DNA of 62,455 nt from Alphaproteobacteria bacterium. GTDB taxonomy: Bacteria; Pseudomonadota; Alphaproteobacteria; JAUXUR01. Shown in pieces: positions 47,837 to 55,759 of this stretch (the first letter of the stretch is position 1; each line of letters starts with the position of its first letter). Where the stretch lies: positions 1-62,455 of the forward strand of contig JAUYSY010000128.1 of the NCBI GenBank assembly GCA_030696155.1, written 5' to 3'. Position numbers and translations under genes: made by a program. The notes beneath the pieces are model-generated. The model made no database searches. It saw nothing but the letters and a program-made list of their open reading frames with translations, and was not told where the DNA came from.

Positions 47837-48321
47837 TTATCTTCTCTTAATTATATGCTTTATCGGTGAGATAAAACCATTGGTGTTGATTGCCAGCAGA
47901 AAACATCCCAATTTCTGTAAAATATTTTCTGCGGTGTTACCCATAAATGTACCGCAGATATTCCTCAAATTCATAATCCCAGCAGGAAATAATATTCAGT
48001 GCGCCATTGCAAGTGTCAGCCAACGAACGTGAAAGCGCCAGCAGACGCAATGAAAGATTATGCACTTCGGGAGGAAATGATATTCAGTGAAACAATCAAC
48101 GCGTTCAGCACTACCTCGTTGTTACGCGCCAGACTGAGGGCCATCTTCATTGCATTTGTTTCATCTGTCACGCCCTAACTAACAAATAAAATATTATGAA
48201 ACTTCTTCATATGCCCCCATATTATTAACGGTCAAGTAACTCTAGCGGCTTTTTTAAGCTCAGCATTCACGCCATGCCACTTAAGATAAGGGGTCAGTTT
48301 CACAAGTTCTCGGCTAAGCAT
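47837..48321 (-). pseudogene. Remnant of a universal stress protein (UspA family) gene
   Basis: Reading the minus strand, pieces of one or two UspA-family proteins appear in different frames. The ATG at 48210 opens 'MKKFHNILFVS', then TAG, then 'GVTDETNAMKMALSLARNNEV', the classical USP N-terminus. After a frame change comes 'SLADTCNGALNIISCWDYEF', and near the end 'GNTAENILQKLGCFLLAI', the nucleotide-binding GNTAENIL signature and C-terminal end, with the stop at 47837-47839. A further 29-codon piece at 48232-48321 reads 'MLSRELVKLTPYLKWHGVNA', also USP-like. Total length is well below a two-domain USP (about 280 codons), so there are deletions as well as stops. It lies just upstream of the ATPase operon, has the island's higher G+C, and is dead. 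Confidence 0.8.
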
Positions 48322-48391
48322 TTTTCTTACCTAACCTGAATATTCATAATTCAAAAAAATCGTTATTTGTTAAAACAACTATAAATATCTT

Positions 48392-48811
48392 TTACAAATC
48401 GTCGTTATGTGTTCTTTCATAACGTTCGTGACGCTCTTGCGCTTCAATCGACAAAGTTGCTATTGGTCGTGCTTCAAGTCTTTCAATCCCAATAGGTTCG
48501 CCCGATTCTTCACAATAACCATAACTTCCATCTTGAATGCGTCTTAATGCAGAATCAATTTTTGAAATTAATTTACGTTGACGGTCACGACGTCTTAATT
48601 CAAGTGAATTATCTGTTTCTAGCGTCGCGCGATCGGTTATATCCGGTTGATGCAAGTTTTCTTCTTGTAAGTGATGGAGTGTTTCCTCAGATTCAAGAAT
48701 AAGCTCTTCCCGCCAAGCCAATAGTTTTTGCTTAAAATATTCAAGCATTTGTGCATTCATAAAGGGTTCAGCCCGTGTGGGACGATAATCTGGTGATAAT
48801 GCCTTGGACAT
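48392..48811 (-). CDS. dksA: RNA polymerase-binding transcription factor DksA
   Basis: 139 residues. DksA enters the secondary channel of RNA polymerase and, with ppGpp, represses rRNA genes and helps the stringent response. The coiled-coil region and C-terminal zinc-finger region are clear ('YGYCEESGEPIGIERLEARPIATLS'), but only one of the four zinc cysteines remains (Cys in YGYC). This Cys-poor form is usual for Alphaproteobacteria and is not damage. The start is fixed by GGGAGG 6 bases upstream. It is separated from fumC by a terminator. Confidence 0.92.
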   Translation of the reverse strand: MSKALSPDYRPTRAEPFMNAQMLEYFKQKLLAWREELILESEETLHHLQEENLHQPDITDRATLETDNSLELRRRDRQRKLISKIDSALRRIQDGSYGYCEESGEPIGIERLEARPIATLSIEAQERHERYERTHNDDL

Positions 48812-48874
48812 TTTAAACCTCCCTTTTTATAGTTTTTTTTCAACTTTTTTAGTTATTTTTTGATTATACGGAAA

Positions 48875-48903
48875 AAGAGGACCCTATTACAAGGGCCTCT
48901 TTA
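48875..48903 (-). terminator. Terminator downstream of fumC
   Basis: On the minus strand AGAGGcCCT ... AGGGtCCTCT forms a hairpin followed by TTTTT. It ends the fumC transcript before dksA. Confidence 0.7.
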
Positions 48904-48964
48904 ATTATTATAGATAAGTATTTATGTCATTTTTTAAAGTACTTTCAGTTAAAATCCAAGCAAA

Positions 48965-50392
48965 CTAAGCTGTTTTACGCTTTTCACTCTTTTCTGATGG
49001 CCCCAACATATTTTCAGGGCGTATCCATTGATCGAACTCTTCTGACGTTAAAAAACCCAATGAAATTGCCGCTTCTTTCAACGTCAGATCTTCTTTGTGC
49101 GCTTTTTTTGCAACTTGTGCAGCTTTATCATACCCAATATGAGGATTTAAAGCCGTAACAAGCATTAATGACTGATTCAGATGTGTTGTAATTTGCGCAT
49201 GATTGGCTTCAATCCCTATTACACAATTATGGGCAAAGCTATTACACGCATCACTCATCAATTGGATAGATTGCAACAGATTAAAAATGATGACCGGTTT
49301 AAAAACGTTGAGCTCAAAATGCCCATTAGAGCCCGCAATCGATATTGTCACATGATTGCCCATAATTTGTGCTGCAACCATCGTAAGGGCTTCTGATTGC
49401 GTTGGATTGACCTTTCCAGGCATGATGGATGAGCCTGGTTCATTTTCAGGGAGATGAATTTCACCAAAACCACATCTAGGGCCAGACCCTAATAAACGTA
49501 TATCATTAGCAATTTTCATGAGCGAACAAGCGATAACGTTTAATTGTCCTGAAATTTCAACAATAGCATCATGACTTGCTAACGCCTCAAATTTATTCGG
49601 CGATGTTTGAAAAGGCAAATTCGTTAGTTTTTGAATTTCTTCAATAAATTTTTCGGCAAAACCAATACTTGAATTGATGCCTGTACCAACTGCTGTACCA
49701 CCTTGTGCAAGCAAATATAAACGCGGCAGACTTGAGCCAATACGATTAATGCCTTGTTCTATTTGAAAAGCATAAGCGCCAAATTCTTGCCCCAACGTAA
49801 TGGGTGTTGCATCTTGTAAATGCGTCCGTCCAATTTTAATAATCGATTTAAATTCGAGGGCTTTTTTGGATAGAGCTTCTTTAAGGGTAAGTAAAGCAGG
49901 TGTTAAATGATGCTGAATTGCCAAAGACGCTGCGATATGCATAATAGTCGGAAATGTATCATTTGATGATTGCCCCATATTAACATGATCATTGGGATGT
50001 ACGGGTGTTTTATCCCCTTTTTTACCACCTAATAATTCATTAGCACGGTTAGCAATGACTTCATTAGCATTCATATTCGTTTGAGTGCCTGACCCTGTTT
50101 GCCAAACAACCAATGGAAAATGAGCATCTAGTTTTCCTGTACTTACTTCAATGGCTGCTTTTTGAATAGCATCGGCAATGCGTGTATCCAATTGACCTAA
50201 AGAGGCATTTGCGCGTGCACTTGCTTGTTTTTGCAATCCAAAAGCATGAATTAAAGACAAAGGCATTTTTTCTGTGCCAATTTTAAAATTTTCAAAGGAA
50301 CGTTGTGTTTGTGCTCCCCAATAAGCATCCGCACTTACTTGAATGTTACCCATTGAATCGGTTTCAGTTCTGAAATTTTGATTGTCGCTCAT
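48965..50392 (-). CDS. fumC: Fumarate hydratase class II
   Basis: 475 residues from the ATG at 50392 (GGAG 6 bases upstream, the same leader as in the indolepyruvate oxidoreductase gene). Oxygen-stable, iron-free enzyme that interconverts fumarate and malate in the TCA cycle. Signatures: '[14 protein letters not shown]', '[18 protein letters not shown]' and the active-site loop '[11 protein letters not shown]'. Monocistronic with its own terminator. With icd in the same window it supports a working oxidative TCA cycle. Confidence 0.96.
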   Translation of the reverse strand: MSDNQNFRTETDSMGNIQVSADAYWGAQTQRSFENFKIGTEKMPLSLIHAFGLQKQASARANASLGQLDTRIADAIQKAAIEVSTGKLDAHFPLVVWQTGSGTQTNMNANEVIANRANELLGGKKGDKTPVHPNDHVNMGQSSNDTFPTIMHIAASLAIQHHLTPALLTLKEALSKKALEFKSIIKIGRTHLQDATPITLGQEFGAYAFQIEQGINRIGSSLPRLYLLAQGGTAVGTGINSSIGFAEKFIEEIQKLTNLPFQTSPNKFEALASHDAIVEISGQLNVIACSLMKIANDIRLLGSGPRCGFGEIHLPENEPGSSIMPGKVNPTQSEALTMVAAQIMGNHVTISIAGSNGHFELNVFKPVIIFNLLQSIQLMSDACNSFAHNCVIGIEANHAQITTHLNQSLMLVTALNPHIGYDKAAQVAKKAHKEDLTLKEAAISLGFLTSEEFDQWIRPENMLGPSEKSEKRKTA

Positions 50393-50495
50393 TTTTATCT
50401 CCACTAAGACTCACCCTCAAAAGATTACGTTGAAAAATTATTTTTGGCAAACCTATAGGGAATAAAGCACCCGCATGAAGTTAAATGACTATACG

Positions 50496-51272
50496 TTAAA
50501 CCCACATAAGTAGGTTGCCCGCTGACGTCAATCCTACATGTCCGCCGATCGAAAGGCGCATTTTTTGACTTTTATTTACTTTATGAAAATTGCGAGAATT
50601 AAAAAACACCAAAGAACCAGGTTTAATCGCAATTTGAGTCGATTCTTTTCCCTCAACAACTTTTTCATCATAACCGTAGGTTTGCTTATAAATATATTGG
50701 TCGTCTTCTTTTTCCCATAATTTATTATAAACAACGCATTCACCACCAATACCAGGATCGGTTAAATAAATATTCCATGCATATTGCGCTATTATTTCAG
50801 AAATTGACCAATGTTTTGGTATAAATTGTGCAAAATCAGCATGAAGAAGCGCTGAACTTTGAAGTTCTCGTGCAATAACATGTGTATAATCATTATTGTT
50901 TTGCTTTGCGATTTGAACAGGTTTTGTCCAATTATTTGACAAATGTTTTTGAACTTTAAGAAAAGGATCAAAATTTATAGTATCGCAAAATGCATGATAA
51001 AGAAGATTCGTTTCTTTTGCTTTTGGAAAATACTCTTCTGGTTTTTTGTGCTCATATAAATAATGCGTATCAAATATATGCTTTGCTTCTGGCACATCGA
51101 TATTATATTGATAATTATAGTGCTTTAGGCCAATTTGCTGAAGACCCTCCTCAATCTTTTGGCAATCTTCATCATTGATAAAATTTTCTAAAATGATCGC
51201 CGACATTTTGTTATCAAAAAGATCCATTAATGTTTTTTCATTTGTCTTATACGCAGATTTTTGCCAATTCAT
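50496..51272 (-). CDS. 2-oxoglutarate/Fe(II)-dependent dioxygenase
   Basis: 258 residues from the ATG at 51272. The double-stranded beta-helix metal site is readable: H144-x-D146 in 'LLHADFAQF', H230 in 'RNFHKV' and R239 in 'RLSIGGHVG', the arginine that binds 2-oxoglutarate. The motif spacing suits prolyl-4-hydroxylase-like or small-molecule hydroxylases rather than AlkB. Substrate unknown. Sequence before the beta-helix (about 1-130) is helical and not recognised. Neighbours (fumC and a PEBP-family gene on the opposite strand) give no pathway clue. Confidence 0.8.
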   Translation of the reverse strand: MNWQKSAYKTNEKTLMDLFDNKMSAIILENFINDEDCQKIEEGLQQIGLKHYNYQYNIDVPEAKHIFDTHYLYEHKKPEEYFPKAKETNLLYHAFCDTINFDPFLKVQKHLSNNWTKPVQIAKQNNNDYTHVIARELQSSALLHADFAQFIPKHWSISEIIAQYAWNIYLTDPGIGGECVVYNKLWEKEDDQYIYKQTYGYDEKVVEGKESTQIAIKPGSLVFFNSRNFHKVNKSQKMRLSIGGHVGLTSAGNLLMWV

Positions 51273-51400
51273 ACACAATATCCAGTTTATAAATGTTATG
51301 CTCTAATACCAGTTTCAATTTTTTTTTATTATTGATCAACAGAATTTCTTGACGCATGCGAAAAAAAGAATAAATATTAAATTAATAAAAAGGAAAAAAA

Positions 51401-51862
51401 ATGCATTTTCAGCTTAAAAGTCACGATTTCACTGAAGGATCTATGATCCCAGATATTTTTACATGTGATGATAAAAATATATCCCCTTCTTTATTTTGGG
51501 AAAACCCACCTTTAAATTCGCAATCATTCGTTCTTATCGTTGATGATCCAGATGCTCCTATGGGCACATGGGATCATTGGATTCTTTATAATCTTCCAAA
51601 AAATTGTTTTTTACTTGAAAAAAATATTGAAAAACTACCCATAGGCACAATCGAGGGCATAAATTCTTGGGGCAAAACAGGTTATGGTGGTCCATGCCCA
51701 CCCGATAAAGAACATCGTTATTTTTTTAAACTTTATGCATTAGATATTATTTTAGAAAATAAAAAGGACTTAAAAAAAGACGCTCTTTTAAATATGATTA
51801 AAAACAATATCGTAGGTAAAGCCCAATTGATAGGCAAATACGATCTTAAAAAAAGAAGATAA
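51401..51862 (+). CDS. YbhB/YbcL-family PEBP-like protein
   Basis: 153 residues, typical of the bacterial phosphatidylethanolamine-binding-protein-like family related to Raf kinase inhibitor protein. Signature segments: 'NISPSLFWENPP' at about 27-38, 'DDPDAPMGTWDHW' at about 48-60 (ligand-site Asp, Pro, His) and 'YGGPCPPDKEHRY' at about 95-107. The cellular role of these proteins is not settled. AAGGAAAAAAAA precedes the ATG. It is monocistronic and followed by a palindromic repeat. Confidence 0.85.
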   Translation: MHFQLKSHDFTEGSMIPDIFTCDDKNISPSLFWENPPLNSQSFVLIVDDPDAPMGTWDHWILYNLPKNCFLLEKNIEKLPIGTIEGINSWGKTGYGGPCPPDKEHRYFFKLYALDIILENKKDLKKDALLNMIKNNIVGKAQLIGKYDLKKRR

Positions 51863-51927
51863 CTAGACTAGGCGCTGCTGACATTTTATAAAAATTTATG
51901 CAACATACTAAAAAATATATAAAATTT

Positions 51928-52062
51928 CGTCATTACGAGAATGTCTGAGTGCTTAGGCACGAGGGCATACGCGACAATCCACACTTCGAATGCTGTAGCA
52001 AAAAGTATGGATTGCCACAAACAGCCTTGCGTACCGCTCGGCTATTTTCGTGTGGGACGAGT
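51928..52062. repeat. CGTCATT-type palindromic repeat, copy 2
   Basis: CGTCATTACGAG ... GACAATCCACACTT ... AAGTATGGATTGCC ... GTGTGGGACGAG. Its inner palindrome (ATCCACACTT / AAGTATGGAT) matches the copy at 17146-17262. It fills most of the 264-base gap between the PEBP-like gene and usg. Confidence 0.65.
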
Positions 52063-52126
52063 ATACAATCATTTTATTAAACCAAATGTCAACAGCCCTA
52101 TATTTTCTTACCTTTTTTAGAAAAAT

Positions 52127-52393
52127 TTATTGAATATTTAATTCAGTAAGCGCAAATGTATAATCATGCGGTTCATAAAAAGAATGTGTTGCAACAATAA
52201 CTGAATGAAGTTTTCCATCTAGGTTTTTTGTCCAAAAGGTTAAAAATTGATGTAAAAATGGAAATTTAGGCATTAAATCCAATTCTTGCCAGATGTAGGT
52301 TTGTAGCAATTCAGGATAATCTGGCAAATGATATAATATTTCAGCTGTTGTGAGAACTTTTTCACGAGGGAATATGAGTAAATCATTTGACAT
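52127..52393 (-). CDS. usg: Usg-family protein
   Basis: 88 residues. Usg is a small protein of unknown function found almost only in Alphaproteobacteria, where its gene usually lies in or near the trpF-trpB-trpA operon. Recognised from 'LTTAEILYHLPDYPELLQTY' at about 14-33, then 'WQELDLMPKFPFL' and 'LDGKLHSVIVA'. The start has AGAGGTG 4 bases upstream. Here it stands alone with no trp genes beside it. Confidence 0.85.
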   Translation of the reverse strand: MSNDLLIFPREKVLTTAEILYHLPDYPELLQTYIWQELDLMPKFPFLHQFLTFWTKNLDGKLHSVIVATHSFYEPHDYTFALTELNIQ

Positions 52394-52489
52394 AACACAC
52401 CTCTTATTTTAATTAATTCTATCCATTAAAGACTTATGGGTACCTATAATCATTTTATATAAAAACTAGTTAAAAAATAATTAAAAAAA

Positions 52490-52513
52490 CCCCAGCATTT
52501 TATAATACTGGGG
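52490..52513 (-). terminator. Strong intrinsic terminator
   Basis: On the minus strand CCCCAG ... CTGGGG followed by TTTTTTT. It lies about 150 bases beyond the stop of the large exported protein gene at 52662 and ends its transcript before usg. Confidence 0.85.
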
Positions 52514-52661
52514 TCATTTACACTTTGTTACATTAAATACACTGCATTCATCAGTCTATTTAAAAAAACCCTCCCATCCGAAAAATGAAAATTCAGTATT
52601 GCCTAAGTTCTCAAACAAATCGAATGGGAATTCACCAAAAGATAATTCAAATTCTGAACTA

Positions 52662-55514
52662 TTATCTTCTGTTAGTTTTTTTTTTTGGATTCCCTCTTTT
52701 TTTGTCAATTATACGTTGTATAGCAGGAGCATGATTGATTTTTGGGGCTTTAGATTTAGTTTTTTCCTTGGATGGAGCACCTAAAACAGTTGGAGCTTGC
52801 AGCGCAACTTCCTTACCTAAATAATCATCAAGATCTTCAAGCTCTGGTAATGATTGTGTAAGCACAGATGGTTGCACAAGCACTGATGGTTTTTCAGATT
52901 GTTCATCACCCCATAATTCCAAAGAAGTTAAATCTGGAAAATCATTCGTTAACTTAGCCACTAAAACATCTGAAGAGCGTTCTTCATGAACCTGCACCAA
53001 TTGATTCAAAAAATCTGTCATTTTTGCAGAATTTTCATCTTGTTCATCATCACTGATCACTTCTGATGCATCAAAAAGATTTCCTGCCAATAGATCTAAA
53101 GGCTGTACGGTCTCATGCTTAATACCATCAGAAGATACAATTTCATCTAAATGAACCTCTTCAACAGGATCTGAAACAATATCTTCTTTAACCTTTGGTG
53201 ATTCATCGGCTAAAACAAGTGTTTCTTTAAGTTCTTCAACGACTTTAGCTAAATTTTCCTTTGGATTATTATCCGATGCAGCAGCTGGTTTAACGATAGC
53301 ATCTTGATAATCATCAACAATTTGACTTGAATTGAGCGCAGGATCTACATTAAGTGCAGGCGCCTCACCAAGATAGGTTAAATATAATTTTTGCTCATCT
53401 TCAGAATAAGTGACATTGCTTTCAAAATAGCCTCTCGTTCTTAATTCGCAGAAAAGTTTTAACTTATCAGCAATACCACTTTCCCTATTTCTATTCGCTG
53501 TAAAACCAGCAATTGCTGCTTTTAAGGATGCAATAGGCGCTGCTTTTTCAGTTATCACCTGATCTTTAGCAACAATTTCAGTATTTTTAGCTTCTTCTTG
53601 ATCGCTTTTAGCTTTTTTAAGAGCAGTTGCTTCTTTAACTAGAACTGTTTTTTCTGTTTTAAGCTCAGCTAATTCTTTTTCAAAAGCTTCTAAGTTTTTA
53701 AACTCACTTTTAACATTTTGATCAAGCATCAAGGCTAATCGGTCACGTGCTGCCATTTCAAAATGTTTATAACCAGCCTTACGTGCTTCTGTTATAGCTT
53801 CCATATAATGAGTTTTAGCTGCTTCAATATCATTCATGTGGAAAGAAGCATCACCCAACGTCATTTCTAAACGCCATAAATGACGTGGTGCGTAATATGG
53901 GGCCATTTGTTCAGGTGAAACAGTAGACCATTTGCTTACTAAATCATTTAATCGAGCAAAACGTTGTTCTTGAGTTTTATCATCAGTTTCAAACATTCTT
54001 AATTGTAATCTTGCCATATCTACAGCAAGTTCTGAACGAATTACACGTTTTACAGTGTTTTCCGAATGAGCACCATTAAGCAATTTTATAGTTTTTTCAG
54101 CAGTATCTAAGTTTTTTGCAGCTGCGGCATATTTTTTTTGCTGAATTTTAGTGTACGTTAATCCAACATTAGATCTGATTTGATAGGCATACAAATAATC
54201 TACATAGTCATTATTTTCAGATAATTTTGCAATTGAATCTGGACTTAAGAACATACTTTGAGAAAAATCTGTTCCGCTATTTTCAGCAAGCAATACATTA
54301 ATAAGATTGTCTAGCTCATCAAAAGTAGCCTCGGCATTATTTATGTATCCTGATGTTGGATCATTTTCATGCAATTTAAGATAAGCATTCCCTAATAAAT
54401 GTAAATTTGAAAGTAATGCCCTATTCCATTCCTCTTTATTTTCCTCAGATTCGATTGATGCTTTAAGCCATTTTTCTGCAGCACGTCCATCCACAACAGA
54501 TTGATCATATAATCCAGTCAAAAACTTCGTATGCTGAAGCATTTCATTTATTTCGCCCACAGCCACTTCATCACGAGCCTTAGGACTCCAATAAGAACCA
54601 ATATTTTGTGCAAAATAATCGCGTGCTTTTGTTAAATAAAAAATTGTATTCGGTAATTCTTTAACCGTATAAAAGAATTCACCAATTAGTTTTTGGGTTT
54701 TAGCTTTAAATTCAGGGTCAACAATTTCATCAACAATTTTAATTAAAGCTTCTTTAGCACTTTGATAATTAGCATCTTCTGTTTTACCTTCAAGCTCTAA
54801 ACAAAAATCAATAATTTCTTTTTGTGTACCTGCTCTAAGGCTAGAATCTAACATTACATTGACAATTTTAAGTAATGTATCTTTTGCTTTTTGATTGTCT
54901 TTATCTTCAGTCCAAAGATAGGCTAATTTTCCACCTGTACGAATTTTTAAATCAGGTGTTTGTGGTAAATTTAGAGATTCTTCCAAAAAGGTTTTAGCTT
55001 CATCATGTACTTCATTTGCGTAAGCTAGTTTTCTTTTTTTGCTACTTGATCCTTCGACTATTTTAGTCGCTTCATCCTTTTTCAAAACTTCTATCGCTAA
55101 ATTATTTTCAGCTTGATAAAATAGTGCATCAGCAAGACCATTTTTTACAGGAACGTCTTTTTCTGCGATACGATAAAGCTCAACTGCATTTTTAAACAAA
55201 GGAATGGCATTTATTGGACCATCAATAAACGCATTTGCGCGTGCTTGGAATAATTGTGATTCGGCTTGTCCTGCGCTATCTTTAGGAAATTTTTTATGCG
55301 CAAAAATAAAAAGTGTTTGGGCATCTGTAAAAAATTTTTGTTTATTTGAATCAACTGCTTCTTTAAGTCCATCATTAAATAATGCAAGGCCATCATTAAA
55401 ATATTCTTGAGGTTCAACAGCAAAACTTTCACCTGAAAACAATAGATTAGTTGATAAAACTAAAGCAAAAGTGAGTGACGCAAAAGTAAACTTACGGGGA
55501 GATTTTAGAAACAT
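52662..55514 (-). CDS. Exported TPR-like/coiled-coil protein with basic tail
   Basis: 950 residues from the ATG at 55514, preceded by AGGAGG 6 bases upstream; the longer frame starts before that site. Residues 1-32 form a long signal peptide ending ESFA. From about 35 to 580 the sequence is helical hairpins of TPR character, for example 'YFAQNIGSYWS', 'LGNAYLKLHEND' and 'AAAKNLDTAEKTIKLL'. Residues about 620-690 form a lysine/glutamate-rich coiled coil; about 720-880 are acidic with degenerate repeats. The last 20 residues are strongly basic ('KKRGNPKKKTNRR'). No family recognised; a role in periplasm or surface, or as an effector, is possible. Monocistronic, with a strong terminator. Confidence 0.75.
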   Translation of the reverse strand: MFLKSPRKFTFASLTFALVLSTNLLFSGESFAVEPQEYFNDGLALFNDGLKEAVDSNKQKFFTDAQTLFIFAHKKFPKDSAGQAESQLFQARANAFIDGPINAIPLFKNAVELYRIAEKDVPVKNGLADALFYQAENNLAIEVLKKDEATKIVEGSSSKKRKLAYANEVHDEAKTFLEESLNLPQTPDLKIRTGGKLAYLWTEDKDNQKAKDTLLKIVNVMLDSSLRAGTQKEIIDFCLELEGKTEDANYQSAKEALIKIVDEIVDPEFKAKTQKLIGEFFYTVKELPNTIFYLTKARDYFAQNIGSYWSPKARDEVAVGEINEMLQHTKFLTGLYDQSVVDGRAAEKWLKASIESEENKEEWNRALLSNLHLLGNAYLKLHENDPTSGYINNAEATFDELDNLINVLLAENSGTDFSQSMFLSPDSIAKLSENNDYVDYLYAYQIRSNVGLTYTKIQQKKYAAAAKNLDTAEKTIKLLNGAHSENTVKRVIRSELAVDMARLQLRMFETDDKTQEQRFARLNDLVSKWSTVSPEQMAPYYAPRHLWRLEMTLGDASFHMNDIEAAKTHYMEAITEARKAGYKHFEMAARDRLALMLDQNVKSEFKNLEAFEKELAELKTEKTVLVKEATALKKAKSDQEEAKNTEIVAKDQVITEKAAPIASLKAAIAGFTANRNRESGIADKLKLFCELRTRGYFESNVTYSEDEQKLYLTYLGEAPALNVDPALNSSQIVDDYQDAIVKPAAASDNNPKENLAKVVEELKETLVLADESPKVKEDIVSDPVEEVHLDEIVSSDGIKHETVQPLDLLAGNLFDASEVISDDEQDENSAKMTDFLNQLVQVHEERSSDVLVAKLTNDFPDLTSLELWGDEQSEKPSVLVQPSVLTQSLPELEDLDDYLGKEVALQAPTVLGAPSKEKTKSKAPKINHAPAIQRIIDKKRGNPKKKTNRR

Positions 55515-55695
55515 AGAAATCCTCCTAGAATGAAACATTTTTGTTAATTACCCAAAGGGCCGTGTTTTTATAATTCTATTACCCTTTTGAAAAAAATCAA
55601 TGCATTTTAATCAAGCAAATTTCTGGCGGAAAACATAGATTATTTTTAAAATTAAATTTTTTTGTTGTAAAAAATGAACAAAAAGAAAAAATTTC

Positions 55696-55725
55696 TTGTA
55701 AAATCACATTAAAATCAAGTACAAT
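55696..55725 (+). promoter_or_regulatory. Possible promoter of the beta-propeller-like gene
   Basis: TTGTAA (55696-55701), an 18-base spacer and TACAAT (55720-55725), 34 bases before the start codon at 55760. The surroundings are so AT-rich that chance is a real alternative. Confidence 0.35.
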
Positions 55726-55759
55726 AAATAACTTTATTTACTCTATTTTGGAAATCATT

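Noticed and set aside
47763-48032. Plus-strand 89-codon frame across the island edge
   Set aside because: It runs antisense through the start of the ATPase gene and the universal stress protein remnant, whose minus-strand fragments explain the sequence better.
48392-48811. Loss of three zinc cysteines in DksA as possible damage
   Set aside because: Alphaproteobacterial DksA proteins commonly lack them; the rest of the domain is intact.
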